A stretch of DNA of 64,000 nucleotides, taken from NCBI RefSeq assembly GCF_003173055.1, contig NZ_QGLF01000006.1, forward strand, positions 124,332 to 188,331, written 5' to 3'. The first letter of the stretch is position 1. Every line of letters begins with the position of its first letter. Positions 16,886 to 26,287 of the stretch are shown here, piece by piece. Source of the DNA: Zavarzinia compransoris (lineage in GTDB: Bacteria; Pseudomonadota; Alphaproteobacteria; Zavarziniales; Zavarziniaceae). The notes beneath the pieces are model-generated. The model had not been told where the DNA came from. It searched no databases and was given only the letters and a program-made list of their open reading frames with translations. The translations under genes were made by a program, and so were the position numbers.

Positions 16886-17910
16886 CCGGCGATCCTTTCG
16901 GCTTCGGTCGCAATGTCGCGCAACAATGTCCTGACGATGTCGACCTGCCGGTGGGCGGCGGCGATTTCCCGCCGCAGGCGTGCCTCCCGGTCGCCGTCCC
17001 CGATGTCCGTGATGCTTGGGGCGCGGAAGGGAATGAAGGCGTCCGGCAGCTCCGACGGGAAGCGCAGGGCGGGCGCGAAGTAGCCGTCCTCCTCCTCCAG
17101 CGCGAAGGCCCGAACCTGCGGCACGCCGTCGCCGAGGAGCAGCAATTCGATGAACAGGGCATGCAGCGGCAAATGCCCTTCCCCCGACCGGCAGGCAAGG
17201 TGAGCCCAGCCGCCGCGATCCGGCCGGATCCGGCAATCCTTGACGTGCACCTCGGTCACGAAGGGCGCCTGGATCGCCAGGGCCGCCAGCGGCAATTCGT
17301 AGGCATTGATCATATTGCCGAAATCGAACAGCAGGCCGAGACGCGGATTGGCGACCGCCTCGACGATGCGGACCAATTCCTCGGATTTCAGATCCTCGTG
17401 CTGTTCGAGCGTGTAGCGCAACCTGCCCTGCGGATCGAAGGCCGCGAGGCGCCGCAAGTCCGCGATCGTCCAATCGATGATCTGGGAGATGCGCCCCTCA
17501 TAGCGCGGATAGCAGCGCAGCGACGTGGCGCCCGCCGCAAGCGCGATGCGTGCGGCATCCGAAAGCCCGGCCGCCGCCGTCGTGCTCGTCTCGACATGCA
17601 GTTCGAGGCCCAGCCGCCCCAGCGCCCGGCCGAAGGCGCAGAGCGCATCGTCCGACATCCGGCTGAGGCTTGCCTGCTCGCCGTCCTCGACGTGGATCTT
17701 GACGCCGGAAAGATGCTGGTCATGGGCGAATTCGGCCAGATCCAGCGGTCTCATCCCGCCGAAGCGCAGGTTCAGATGAAAGGCATAGGCATGGGCAAAC
17801 AGTGGCGCGCACCGGGCGCGGGCGGCAAGCCTGATCCGGCTTTCGGCCGGAAGGGCCGCCACCATGGCCCGCCAATCCAACCCGGGCATGGCATTCGCTG
17901 ACATATCCAT
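16882..17910 (-). CDS. xylose-isomerase-like TIM-barrel protein (sugar phosphate isomerase/epimerase family)
   Basis: A 342-aa AP-endonuclease-2/xylose-isomerase-like barrel. Supporting segments: HLNLRFGG near the N-terminus, VKIHVEDGE, LELHVETST, LLFDFGN and TEVHVKDCR, which place metal-ligand-type His, Glu and Asp residues at strand ends. The start at 17910 has GGAGGAG about 11 nt upstream; longer frames lack this. It is encoded 59 bp after the ABC ATPase gene and overlaps the phosphatase gene. The reaction (isomerase, epimerase or dehydratase) cannot be fixed. Confidence 0.72.
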   Translation of the reverse strand: MDMSANAMPGLDWRAMVAALPAESRIRLAARARCAPLFAHAYAFHLNLRFGGMRPLDLAEFAHDQHLSGVKIHVEDGEQASLSRMSDDALCAFGRALGRLGLELHVETSTTAAAGLSDAARIALAAGATSLRCYPRYEGRISQIIDWTIADLRRLAAFDPQGRLRYTLEQHEDLKSEELVRIVEAVANPRLGLLFDFGNMINAYELPLAALAIQAPFVTEVHVKDCRIRPDRGGWAHLACRSGEGHLPLHALFIELLLLGDGVPQVRAFALEEEDGYFAPALRFPSELPDAFIPFRAPSITDIGDGDREARLRREIAAAHRQVDIVRTLLRDIATEAERIAG

Positions 17911-17969
17911 CGCGATGGCGGCTCCTCCGCAGGCGATCGGTTCGGGGTGAAGGGTTTCGTCGGCCGCCG

Positions 17970-19028
17970 TCAGGCCGTCATCACCAGCAGATCGCGCCCC
18001 GACAGGCTGACCTCGACGGGTGTTCCGACCGCGGGCGGCGGACAATCGGGCTGGTTGAACGTATCGAGAGAGACGAATTGGCCGGCAATCGAAACGCGAA
18101 TGCGGATCACGGAGCCAAGGAAATTCATCTCGGCGACATGGCCCGAAAGGATGATGTCGCTGCCCTCCCGGCGCCCCAGCGCCAGCGTTTCCGGGCGAAG
18201 CGCCAAGCTGATGCGGTCGCCGTTTCGGCCCGGCAGCACGCGGTTCAGTGCCACGGACACGTCGCCCAGCCGGACGCGGCCGCTGGCAGCCTCCATGAGA
18301 TCGGCGTCAAGAAGGTTGAGGGTGCCGACGAATTCCGCCACGAAGCGCGTGGCCGGTCGGTTGTAGATTTCGAACGGCGTGCCGACCTGGTCGGCGACGC
18401 CCTGATGCATGACCACGATCCGATCCGACATGGAGAGCGCTTCCTCCTGGTCGTGCGTCACGAAGATGGTGGTGATCCCGAGATCGCGCTGGATGCGGCG
18501 AATTTCGTCGCGCAGGCTGACACGGATTTTCGCATCGAGCGCCGACAGCGGCTCGTCGAGCAGCAGAACCTGCGGGCGCACCGCAATCGCACGCGCCAGC
18601 GCCACACGCTGCTGCTGACCGCCGGAAAGCTGGAAAGGGTAGCGCCCGCCCAGTTGAGGCAGGCCGATCAATTCCAGCATCTCGGCCACGCGGGCGCGGA
18701 TCCCGGCCTTGCCCTCACCCGCGATGCGCAGGCCGAAGCCGATGTTCTGCGCCACCGTCAGATTGGGGAAGAGGGCATAGGCCTGGAAAACCATGCCGAT
18801 CTTGCGCCGGTTGGCCGCAATCCCCGTCACGTCGCGCCCGTCGATGCGGATCTCGCCGGAAGACGGCGTTTCGAACCCCGCCACCATGCGCAGCACCGTC
18901 GTCTTGCCGCAGCCCGAAGGCCCGAGGAAGGAGACGAACTCGCCCTTCTCGATGCCGAGATTGAAATCCCTGACGACACGCTGGGCGCCGAAGGATTTTT
19001 CAAGGTGATGGATGTCGAGGAAGGCCAT
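17970..19028 (-). CDS. ABC transporter ATP-binding protein (PotA/FbpC type)
   Basis: A 352-aa ATPase of the polyamine/iron/2-aminoethylphosphonate importer class. Walker A is GPSGCGKT (residues 36-43), followed by the Q-loop VFQAYALFPN, signature LSGGQQQRVALARA, Walker B LLLDEPLSALD, the H-loop FVTHDQEEA, and a C-terminal TOBE-like regulatory domain (about residues 240-350). The start is 2 nt past the stop of permease 2, so translation is coupled. It energises uptake by the two adjacent permeases. Confidence 0.9.
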   Translation of the reverse strand: MAFLDIHHLEKSFGAQRVVRDFNLGIEKGEFVSFLGPSGCGKTTVLRMVAGFETPSSGEIRIDGRDVTGIAANRRKIGMVFQAYALFPNLTVAQNIGFGLRIAGEGKAGIRARVAEMLELIGLPQLGGRYPFQLSGGQQQRVALARAIAVRPQVLLLDEPLSALDAKIRVSLRDEIRRIQRDLGITTIFVTHDQEEALSMSDRIVVMHQGVADQVGTPFEIYNRPATRFVAEFVGTLNLLDADLMEAASGRVRLGDVSVALNRVLPGRNGDRISLALRPETLALGRREGSDIILSGHVAEMNFLGSVIRIRVSIAGQFVSLDTFNQPDCPPPAVGTPVEVSLSGRDLLVMTA

Positions 19029-19030
19029 GG

Positions 19031-19819
19031 TCAGCGCCTCGCGGTGGAGAATTTGGAAAACCGGGTGAACAGCTGCATCAGCCCCATGCAGGCCCAGGTG
19101 ATGGCGAAGGCGACGACGGCGAGCGCCGAGGGTTCGTAGGCGCGGTTGCCGCCCATCCAGACCATGTAGGGACCGAACGAGTTGACGTTCAGCAGGGCGG
19201 CGAAGACATATTCGCCGATGACGATGGCGAAGGTGAGGAAGGCCCCGGACAGCACCGATGCGAAGACGTTCGGCAGGATGACGGTGCCGAGGATGCGGGC
19301 CCCGCCGGCCCCGAGGCTCTGCGCCGCTTCCGTCAGGCTGGCGATGTCGATGCTGCGCAGGCCGGTATCCACCGAACGGTACATGTAGGGCAGCGACAGC
19401 GTCGCATAGCCGAACAGCAGCAGGATATTGGTGCCCCACCAGCTTCCCGTCAGCGGCAGGATCGAGGACGTGTTGTAGATGCGGATATAGCCGAAGACGA
19501 TGACGATCGGCGGGATGACGAGCGGCAGCAGGGTGATGAACTCGACGATGGGGCGCAGGCCCGGAAACCGCAGCCGCACGAAATAGGCAGCCGGCACCAC
19601 GAGCAGGATGCCGAGCACGATGGTGAGCAGGGCCAGCACGACCGAATAGCCGAAGGTCTGCTGGAACTGCGGGTCGGCGAGGACGACGCGATAGGCTTCG
19701 AAACTATAGCCGTCACGCTGCATGCGCAGCGAGAACTCGAACATGCCGATCAGCGGCAACAGGAAATAGAGCGCGCCCAGGGTGACCGCAAGCCAGGACC
19801 AGAAGTTCTTTCCCGTCAT
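19031..19819 (-). CDS. ABC transporter permease 2 (PotC-like)
   Basis: A 262-aa inner-membrane protein with about six hydrophobic segments and the binding-protein-dependent transport motif EAAQSLGAGGARILGTVILP, where the EAA loop contacts the ATPase. Its ATG overlaps the stop of permease 1 (ATGA). It forms the import channel with permease 1. Confidence 0.88.
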   Translation of the reverse strand: MTGKNFWSWLAVTLGALYFLLPLIGMFEFSLRMQRDGYSFEAYRVVLADPQFQQTFGYSVVLALLTIVLGILLVVPAAYFVRLRFPGLRPIVEFITLLPLVIPPIVIVFGYIRIYNTSSILPLTGSWWGTNILLLFGYATLSLPYMYRSVDTGLRSIDIASLTEAAQSLGAGGARILGTVILPNVFASVLSGAFLTFAIVIGEYVFAALLNVNSFGPYMVWMGGNRAYEPSALAVVAFAITWACMGLMQLFTRFSKFSTARR

Positions 19820-20700
19820 TTGACCCACCTTTCGGCGCGCATGCGCAAGAGGATGTAGATGCCGTTGGCGACGGCGGTCAGCAGGATCATGGCAAAGGCG
19901 ATGGCATAGCCGAGATGTGGATCGTTCAGCACATCGCCGCGGATCTGCGCGAAAAGAACGATCGGGGCGATCGAGAGCGACGAGCCCGTGAGGGCGATGG
20001 CGGTCGCGACGGCGCCGAAGGCATTGGCGAAGAGAAGCGCCAGCGTGCCCAGAAGCGAGGGCCACAGCACCGGCAGTGCCACCAGGCGCCAATACTGGAA
20101 GCCGCTGGCCCCGAGACTTTCGGCCGCCTCGCGCCATTCGCGCCGGAGCCCTTCGAGAGCCGGGGTGATGATCAGCACCATCAGCGGGATCTGGAAATAG
20201 AGATAGGTGAGCGCCAGGCCGAGGAACGAGACGATGTTGAAGCCGGCGCCGTAGAGATTGATATCGAACCAGTTCCGCAGCAGCATCGTCACCAAGCCGA
20301 GGCGGCCCAGCGTGGCAATGAAGGCAAAGGCGAGCGGCACGCCGGCGAAATTCGACGCCACGCCGGAAAAGGTGAGGAGGGCGGCGCGCAGGAAACGCGG
20401 CAGACCGCCGAGCGTGACGGCCGCGGCGATGAAAAAGCCGAATACGCAGCCGAGCACGGCCGTCAGCAGGCTGAGTTCGATCGAGATCCAGAAAGCCGAC
20501 CGGATGGAAGGCGAGAAGAGCTTGCCAAGGTTTTCCAGGGTCGCCCGCCCTTCCGTGTCCTGGACGGCGCCGAGCACGATGTCGAGCGTCGGCAGGATCA
20601 GGAAAAGCAAGGCGAAGAGGAAGAAGGGGACGACCCCGAACCAGCTCAGAACCTGCCGCGGCCGAAGAGCGGCCGGCAGGGATAGGGCATTTGTCGTCAT
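19816..20700 (-). CDS. ABC transporter permease 1 (PotB-like)
   Basis: A 294-aa inner-membrane permease with six predicted helices and the EAA loop EAAESLGASGFQYWRLVALP. The start at 20700 (MTTNALS) lies after an 82-bp gap from the binding-protein gene; a longer frame upstream has no support. It pairs with permease 2 and the PotA-type ATPase. Confidence 0.88.
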   Translation of the reverse strand: MTTNALSLPAALRPRQVLSWFGVVPFFLFALLFLILPTLDIVLGAVQDTEGRATLENLGKLFSPSIRSAFWISIELSLLTAVLGCVFGFFIAAAVTLGGLPRFLRAALLTFSGVASNFAGVPLAFAFIATLGRLGLVTMLLRNWFDINLYGAGFNIVSFLGLALTYLYFQIPLMVLIITPALEGLRREWREAAESLGASGFQYWRLVALPVLWPSLLGTLALLFANAFGAVATAIALTGSSLSIAPIVLFAQIRGDVLNDPHLGYAIAFAMILLTAVANGIYILLRMRAERWVK

Positions 20701-20782
20701 CGGATTTTTCCCCGGAACGGTCCCGACAAGGGGCTGGCGGGAGGCCCGCCGCGGACGCAGCCTCCACACCGGATGCGAAGCC

Positions 20783-21901
20783 TTACTTCACGGTTGCGCC
20801 GACGACCTTGTCCCAGCCCTCGACGATGGCGGTCTTGTTGGCCGCGAGTTCTTCCACGGTCGGGAAGACCGCCTTTTCATAGGCCGCGGCGGGCGGCAGC
20901 TTGTCGAGCAGTTCCTGCGGGAACTTGCCTGCCGCCTGCATGGCGTTGAAACGCGCCGGGTGGCAATAGCCCTTGAGCCAGGCCGTCTGGCCCTCGTCGG
21001 AATAGAGATATTCCATCCACAGCTTGGCCGCGTTCGGATGCGGCGCATAGGCCGAGATAGCCTGGACGTAGACGCCGGCGACCACGCCGTTTTCCGGCAC
21101 GACCACATCCATCGGCGGGTTGCCCTTCAGGCCGTCGCGCCAGGCGAGCAGATTGTAATCCCACGCGACGACGATCGGGGTCTGGCCCTGGGCGATGGTG
21201 CCGGCCTTGCCCAGCACCGGCACGAAATTGCCGGCCCCGTTCAGTTCCGCGAAGAGTTCCAGCCCCTTCTGGCCGGAGTCTGTCCCGGGCTTGGCGCCGC
21301 GCGAAAGGCCGGCCGACATCAGCGCCAGGATCGCCTGCGCCGAGGCGCGCGGATCGCCGGTCAGCGCAACGGCGCCGGAATATTCGGGCTTCTTGAGGTC
21401 CGGCCAGTCGGCCGGCGTATGCTCGATCAGGTCCTTGTTCACGCCGAAGGCCATGACGCCGTAATAGTCGCCGTACCAATAACCGTTCGCGTCCTTGATG
21501 CTGTCCGGGATCTCGGCCCAGGTGGCCACCTTGTAGGGTTGCAGCAGCCCTTCCGCGGCGGCTGCCGGCGCGAAGGCGAGGCCAAGGTCGACCACGTCGG
21601 GCGCCTGGGCACCCGTGTTGCCCTTGTTGGCCCGGATCGCCTCCAGCTCATCGGCCGTACCGGCATCGGGGTTCAACTCGTTGACGGTGATGCCCGGATA
21701 CTTGGCCTTGAAGCCGGCGATCACCTCGCCATAGTTGCACCAGTCATGCGGCAGCGCGATGACTGTCAGCGCCCCTTCCTTCGTGGCGGCGGCGACCAAT
21801 TCCGCCGGAGCCTGAGCCCGGGCAAGGCCCGGCAGCACGACCGCCAGGGCGAGCGCGGAGACGAAGGCGCGGCAGGTGGCGCGCGATGCGAAATTCTTCA
21901 T
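20783..21901 (-). CDS. ABC transporter substrate-binding protein
   Basis: A 372-aa periplasmic solute-binding protein with a signal peptide (MKNFASR, then a hydrophobic run ending ARAQA). It resembles the PotD/AfuA class: ITVNELNPDAGTADELEA, APDVVDLGLAFA and a mature domain rich in aromatic residues (WYGDYYGV). GGAGGGA precedes the ATG at 21901. First gene of the importer operon, divergent from the MocR gene. The ligand is unknown; the downstream phosphatase and TIM barrel hint at a phosphorylated polyol or sugar (inference). Confidence 0.87.
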   Translation of the reverse strand: MKNFASRATCRAFVSALALAVVLPGLARAQAPAELVAAATKEGALTVIALPHDWCNYGEVIAGFKAKYPGITVNELNPDAGTADELEAIRANKGNTGAQAPDVVDLGLAFAPAAAAEGLLQPYKVATWAEIPDSIKDANGYWYGDYYGVMAFGVNKDLIEHTPADWPDLKKPEYSGAVALTGDPRASAQAILALMSAGLSRGAKPGTDSGQKGLELFAELNGAGNFVPVLGKAGTIAQGQTPIVVAWDYNLLAWRDGLKGNPPMDVVVPENGVVAGVYVQAISAYAPHPNAAKLWMEYLYSDEGQTAWLKGYCHPARFNAMQAAGKFPQELLDKLPPAAAYEKAVFPTVEELAANKTAIVEGWDKVVGATVK

Positions 21902-22036
21902 GAATCCCTCCTGGAGACGGTCCAAGACGTCTCCTCGGCGATGGCAGCGGATGTCCGTCCCCAGGGGCCGGCCGACCGCCGCCCCCCTTCGGCATGCCTT
22001 GGCGGGCGCCTTGCGGAGAACGGCATCGGTGTGTCC

Positions 22037-22105
22037 TGGTATAGGGGCGAGATATAACAATTGGACGACAAAGATCCGTCCATTGTGATAGGTTCGACCA
22101 TACCA
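22037..22105. promoter_or_regulatory. divergent promoter region with MocR-type dyads
   Basis: The gap between the binding-protein and mocR genes holds an outer inverted repeat TGGTAT (22037-22042) / ATACCA (22100-22105). An inner imperfect one is ACAATTGGAC (22057-22066) / GTCCATTGT (22078-22086). TTGGAC (22061-22066) with TTGTGA 17 bp later could form the mocR promoter. The symmetrical layout suits a regulator controlling both directions. Confidence 0.45.
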
Positions 22106-22110
22106 ATTCC

Positions 22111-23604
22111 GTGGAGCATTCCTTGGCCAAGCAGCTTGACGGCCCGCTTCTGCCCTTTTTGCGCCTCGATGCGGCGGCCGCCCTGCCGAAATTCCGGCAG
22201 TTGCAGGACCAGTTGCGCGTGGCAATCCTGCGGGGTCATCTGCGCGCCGGGACACGCCTGCCGGCGAGCCGCATTCTCGCCGAAGAATTGGGGCTGTCGC
22301 GCCAAACCGTGGTGCGGGTGCTGAAGAACCTCAGGACCGAGGGCTATCTGGAAGCGCGGCAGGGCGCCGGCACTTTCGTCTCCACGGCCTTGCCGAGCCA
22401 GGTCCTGAAGCCGCCGCTCACGCCGGACTGCGGCGAGGCAGCGTATGTCGCACCGCCCCGGCTGTCGCGCACCGGCAGCCTGTCCCGCCTGGTATCGGCC
22501 GACATCGACCAGGTGGAGCCTAAGCCTTTCCTGCCCAATTATCCGGCCATCGACCGCTTCCCTTTCGCCATCTGGCGCAAATGCTGGAGTTCGGCGACAC
22601 GTGGCGGTAAGGCGACGGGCATGGGCTACGGCGACATCATGGGCGAATTGGTGCTGCGGCAAAGGATCGCCGACTATCTGGCCTTGCACCGGGGTGACCC
22701 TTGCGCCCCCGAGCAGATCATCATTACGCCCGGCGGGCACGCGGCCTTCACGCTCGCCGCTCTGGCGCTTGCCGATCCCGGCGACGGCATCCTGCTCGAA
22801 GATCCCGGCCCCATCACCACCAGCAACCTGTTCCGGGTGCTTGGCCTGCGCCTGTGCCTGGCCGGGGTCGATGCCGACGGCATGGATGTGGCCGGCGCCA
22901 TCGCCCGCCATCCCGATGCGCGGCTCGCCTTTGTCATGCCGTCGCGCCAACACCCGCTCGGGGTTACGCTATCGCTGCCGCGCCGGCTCCTGCTGCTGGA
23001 ATGGGCGCGGACGAACGATGCCTGGATCATCGAGGACGACTATGACAGCGAATTCCGCTACAGCGGCGAACTGCTGCCCTCCATGCGCTCCAGCGACAGC
23101 CATGACCGGGTGATCTATGTCGGCAGTTTCAGCAAGGCGCTCTATCCCGGCATTCGGGTCGGCTATCTCGTCCTGCCGCCGCAACTCGTCGGCACCTTCC
23201 GCAATCTCTCGGGGCTGATCCATCGCAGCGTGCCTGTGGAGACCCAGCTCGCGCTCGCCGAGTTCATCGCCGGCGGGCATTTCGCCAGCCATCTGCGGCG
23301 CATGCGCATTCTTTACGCGGAACGCCGCAACGCCTTCTGCGCGGCGGCGGGGGCCGCGCTGTCGGGCCTTGCCCGCATCGATTGCGCCGCGAGCGGTCTC
23401 AACGCCCTGGCCTGGCTGGCGGAGGGGCGCGACGACCGGACCGCCTGCCGGAACCTGCTTTCCGCGGGGCTGCAATGCTATCCGCTGTCCGACTATACGA
23501 TCGAAACACCGCGGCCGGGCGCCCTCCTGTTCGGCTTCGGCGGCGTCCCCGCGGACAGGATGAGCACCTATCTGGCACGCGCCGCAACGGCGATCGCGCA
23601 ATGA
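22111..23604 (+). CDS. MocR/PdxR-type regulator (GntR HTH + aminotransferase-like domain)
   Basis: A 497-aa fusion: N-terminal GntR winged helix (about residues 25-95; LPASRILAEELGLSRQTVVR) and a C-terminal fold-type I PLP domain. The PLP-binding Lys is Lys342 in GSFSKALYPGIRVGY. MocR proteins sense PLP or amino compounds and usually control the divergent genes, here the ABC importer operon. GTG at 22111 lacks a ribosome site; an alternative TTG at 22123 has GGAG 7 nt upstream and is a serious competitor. The ligand is unknown. Confidence 0.85.
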   Translation: MEHSLAKQLDGPLLPFLRLDAAAALPKFRQLQDQLRVAILRGHLRAGTRLPASRILAEELGLSRQTVVRVLKNLRTEGYLEARQGAGTFVSTALPSQVLKPPLTPDCGEAAYVAPPRLSRTGSLSRLVSADIDQVEPKPFLPNYPAIDRFPFAIWRKCWSSATRGGKATGMGYGDIMGELVLRQRIADYLALHRGDPCAPEQIIITPGGHAAFTLAALALADPGDGILLEDPGPITTSNLFRVLGLRLCLAGVDADGMDVAGAIARHPDARLAFVMPSRQHPLGVTLSLPRRLLLLEWARTNDAWIIEDDYDSEFRYSGELLPSMRSSDSHDRVIYVGSFSKALYPGIRVGYLVLPPQLVGTFRNLSGLIHRSVPVETQLALAEFIAGGHFASHLRRMRILYAERRNAFCAAAGAALSGLARIDCAASGLNALAWLAEGRDDRTACRNLLSAGLQCYPLSDYTIETPRPGALLFGFGGVPADRMSTYLARAATAIAQ

Positions 23605-24480
23605 TCACAGCGCGGAAAAGAGGGCGAGAAGGGCGGCGGGGGCCGGGGCCGGCGGGCGTTCCCGGTGCAGCAGCGCATAGAAGCGCCGGCGCGGCAAGGC
23701 CAGGCCGAGATCGATCAAAGTGCCGGCCTTCAGGCTGCCCGCCACCACATGGCGCGACAAGACCGTGAGGCCGGCGCCGTCTTCGACGGCCGACCGCACC
23801 GCCTCGTTCGACGGCAATTCGAGGAATACCTCCAGCCCGCCCGGGTCCAGCCCCAGGGCCGCCAGGGCCTGGAAAGCGATGGTCCGGGTTGCCGATCCAC
23901 GCTCGCGCCAGACGAACGGCAGGCTCCGCAACAGGTTGGGATCGACGGTGCCGGCCGGCACCAGCCCGGGCCGCGCCACCAGGACGAGGTCGTCGGCCGC
24001 CACCGGCATGGCCCGCAGCGCGGGTTCGTCCACCTCCCCCTCGACCACGCCGAGGTCGGCCGTGCCCTCGAGGACCGAGCGGACCACGCTCTCGGTATTG
24101 CCGATCGAAAGCTCGAGCGCGATCGCCGGGTGGAGCCGGCGGTAGCGGTTCAGCACGGGCGGCAGCCAGTAGTTGGCCACGGTCTGGCTGGCGGCCAGGG
24201 CCAGCCGGCCCCGTCGCAACCCCGCCAAATCGTCCAGCAAGGCTTCCGCCGCCGCGGCCCGGGCGAGTACGGCCCGCGCCTCGGCCAGGAAGAGCCTGCC
24301 TGCCGCCGTCAGTTCTATCCCCCGGCCAACCCGGTTGAACAGGCGCGTGGCATGGCGCTGCTCAAGGGCGGCGATGGCGGCACTGACCGCCGATTGCGTC
24401 AAATTCAAATCGGCCGCCGCCCGGGTGAGATGTTCCCGCGCGGCGACGGCGACGAAGATGCGCAATTGTTCCAGGGTCAT
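23605..24480 (-). CDS. LysR-family transcriptional regulator
   Basis: A 291-aa LTTR with the N-terminal HTH ([20 protein letters not shown], residues 18-37) and a periplasmic-binding-like effector domain with [10 protein letters not shown] and LVLVARPG. Its ATG overlaps the stop of the yeiH-like gene (ATGA), so it is made from the same transcript. CbbR/CysB-type regulators are often found beside YeiH transporters. It likely controls the promoter upstream of yeiH. Confidence 0.87.
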   Translation of the reverse strand: MTLEQLRIFVAVAAREHLTRAAADLNLTQSAVSAAIAALEQRHATRLFNRVGRGIELTAAGRLFLAEARAVLARAAAAEALLDDLAGLRRGRLALAASQTVANYWLPPVLNRYRRLHPAIALELSIGNTESVVRSVLEGTADLGVVEGEVDEPALRAMPVAADDLVLVARPGLVPAGTVDPNLLRSLPFVWRERGSATRTIAFQALAALGLDPGGLEVFLELPSNEAVRSAVEDGAGLTVLSRHVVAGSLKAGTLIDLGLALPRRRFYALLHRERPPAPAPAALLALFSAL

Positions 24481-25502
24481 GCCGGCCGGAACATCAGTTC
24501 GATGGCCCCGAGCGAGAAGCCGGCGATGAACAGGAAGGCCAGGAAGCCCAGCAGCAGGGGCCGGGCTCCCTTGGCCCGCAGCTTCGCGACACTGGTCTCA
24601 AGCCCCATCGCGGCCAGCGCGACCGACAGCAGGAAGGCCGTCACCGAGACGATCCCGCTTTTCACCGCCGCCGGGATAATGATGATGCTGTTGAGCCCGA
24701 CCATGGCGACAAAGCCGAGCACGAACCAGGGCATCGGTGCCCTCTTCGGCTTGCCCCGGCCGGGCCGACCCCCCCGCGCGAGGGCCCCCATGACCAGCAC
24801 CACCGGGGCCAGCATGGCCACGCGGGAGAGTTTGGCGATGGTGCCGAAATCACCGGCCTCCTGCCCTCCCTGGTAGGCTGCCGCGACGACCTGCGCGATC
24901 TCGTGGATCGAGGCACCGGCCCAGAGGCCGTAGGCATCGGGCGCCAGGCCCAGCATTGCCGGGGCCAGGGGATAGAGAAACATGGCCGCTGTACCGAAGA
25001 TGGTCACACAGGCCACGGCATAGGCCGCATCCTCGTCCCTCGCTTCGGTCACCGTGTTCACCGCGAAAATGGCGGAGGCGCCGCAGATCGACGTACCGGC
25101 GGCGATCAATTCAGCCAGCCGGCGGTCGACGCCGAGCTTCCGCCCCATCCACAGGGTGAACAGGAATGTCGAAGCGATGGTCGCGACGATGACGGCGATC
25201 CCGCCCCCGCCAACCTCGGCCACCTGGCTCGCGGTCAACTGCAAGCCGAGCAGGATGATGGCAAGGCGCAGAACCGGCTTCATCGCGAAGGCGATGCCGG
25301 GCTTCGCCTTGTCGGGCACGCCGATGAGATTGCGGACGGCGATGCCGATGACGATGGCCAGGATCATCGGACTGAAGATGCCGAGCCCGGGCAGGTGCCG
25401 AAGGGCGAAGGCGCCGGCGGCGATCAGCCCAGCCAGCAGGAGGCCCGGCGCCAGAACCGGAGGGCGAAGCCGCCCCAAAGAGGCAGTGAAGGCAAGGGTC
25501 AC
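24477..25502 (-). CDS. YeiH-type putative sulfate exporter family membrane protein
   Basis: A 341-aa polytopic membrane protein with about ten helices, of the YeiH (PSE/UPF0324) family. Conserved segments are [13 protein letters not shown], the ALAPAMLGL region, [16 protein letters not shown] and a C-terminal [12 protein letters not shown]. Family function is poorly defined; it is linked to sulfonate or sulfate metabolism in some organisms. It starts a two-gene operon with lysR. Confidence 0.85.
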   Translation of the reverse strand: MTLAFTASLGRLRPPVLAPGLLLAGLIAAGAFALRHLPGLGIFSPMILAIVIGIAVRNLIGVPDKAKPGIAFAMKPVLRLAIILLGLQLTASQVAEVGGGGIAVIVATIASTFLFTLWMGRKLGVDRRLAELIAAGTSICGASAIFAVNTVTEARDEDAAYAVACVTIFGTAAMFLYPLAPAMLGLAPDAYGLWAGASIHEIAQVVAAAYQGGQEAGDFGTIAKLSRVAMLAPVVLVMGALARGGRPGRGKPKRAPMPWFVLGFVAMVGLNSIIIIPAAVKSGIVSVTAFLLSVALAAMGLETSVAKLRAKGARPLLLGFLAFLFIAGFSLGAIELMFRPA

Positions 25503-25576
25503 GATGGGCCTCCCAAGTTGCCGAGGGATCGTGTCACCGCAGGCCCGTTCATAAAAATTGATAGTATTTGTCTGAT

Positions 25577-25595
25577 CGTTCTGTTTTTCCGAACG
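25577..25595. promoter_or_regulatory. LysR-type dyad upstream of yeiH-lysR
   Basis: CGTTC (25577-25581) and GAACG (25591-25595) form an inverted repeat with a 9-nt spacer containing the T-N11-A pattern of LysR boxes. It is 75 bp upstream of the yeiH-like start, in AT-rich DNA. Binding by the operon's LysR protein is inferred. Confidence 0.4.
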
Positions 25596-25685
25596 TTACA
25601 CGCATCGGCGGAATCGGTGCCGCCCAGTCCTGCGACGGGGTCGCTCGTGCCGGCGGGCAAGATCAGGATCCCCGGGCCGTCGCGG

Positions 25686-26255
25686 TCAGCAGGAAACGCC
25701 GAGGCGGCGGAGAAATGTCATGGCCGGCGGCCATTCGCCATAGCCCGCGGCGGGATTGAGGTGACCGACGGCGCCGGCGTCGACCAGTTCGGCGCCCCAG
25801 GCATCGGCCAGCCCCGCCACCCGGTCGAAGGCGCCGAGCGGATCATTGGTGCTGGCGGCGAGGATGGAAGGGAACGGCAGGGGTTTCCGCGGCACCGGCA
25901 GCCAGCCGTTGGCCGCGAGCGCCTCGCTGGACGGATAGCCGGGCGGCAGCGGAACCTCCAGGTCGGCCGGGGTCACCAGCAGGGCGCCGGCGATGGGCCG
26001 CCCATGGTTCCGCGCCCAATGCGCGACGATCATCACCCCGGCGCTGTGGGCGGCGAAGACCACCGGCCCCGCGATCGCCGCCAGGGCGGCGTCGAGGGCG
26101 GCGACCCGGGCGTCCCGGCTCAGCCTGTCGGCCTTGAGCGGCGGCACGGTCACGGCACCGGGCAAGGCCCGGGCGAGATGGGTCTGCCAATGGTCTTCGA
26201 CATGGTCCCGAAGGCCGGGCACGATCAGGACGGTGGGGCCTTGGGCAGGCGACAT
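25686..26255 (-). CDS. RBBP9/YdeN-type small alpha/beta hydrolase
   Basis: A 189-aa serine hydrolase. Family signatures: VLIVPGLRD at the N-terminus, HWQTHLARAL, nucleophile elbow AAHSAGV, then a C-terminal Asp (STNDPLG) and His (VGHLNP). Substrates of this family are mostly unknown. The start at 26255 follows AAGGAA; an upstream ATG at 26273 has no ribosome site. It is the last gene of the long minus-strand string, 32 bp after the MFS transporter. Confidence 0.82.
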   Translation of the reverse strand: MSPAQGPTVLIVPGLRDHVEDHWQTHLARALPGAVTVPPLKADRLSRDARVAALDAALAAIAGPVVFAAHSAGVMIVAHWARNHGRPIAGALLVTPADLEVPLPPGYPSSEALAANGWLPVPRKPLPFPSILAASTNDPLGAFDRVAGLADAWGAELVDAGAVGHLNPAAGYGEWPPAMTFLRRLGVSC

Positions 26256-26287
26256 GGGCAGATTCCTTGGCATCGGGGCGCGGACAG

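Noticed and set aside
16886-17473. N-terminal extension of the HisN-like phosphatase frame
   Set aside because: It is antisense-free but lies inside the TIM-barrel gene on the same strand in another frame; the ATGA overlap at 16882-16885 explains the true start.
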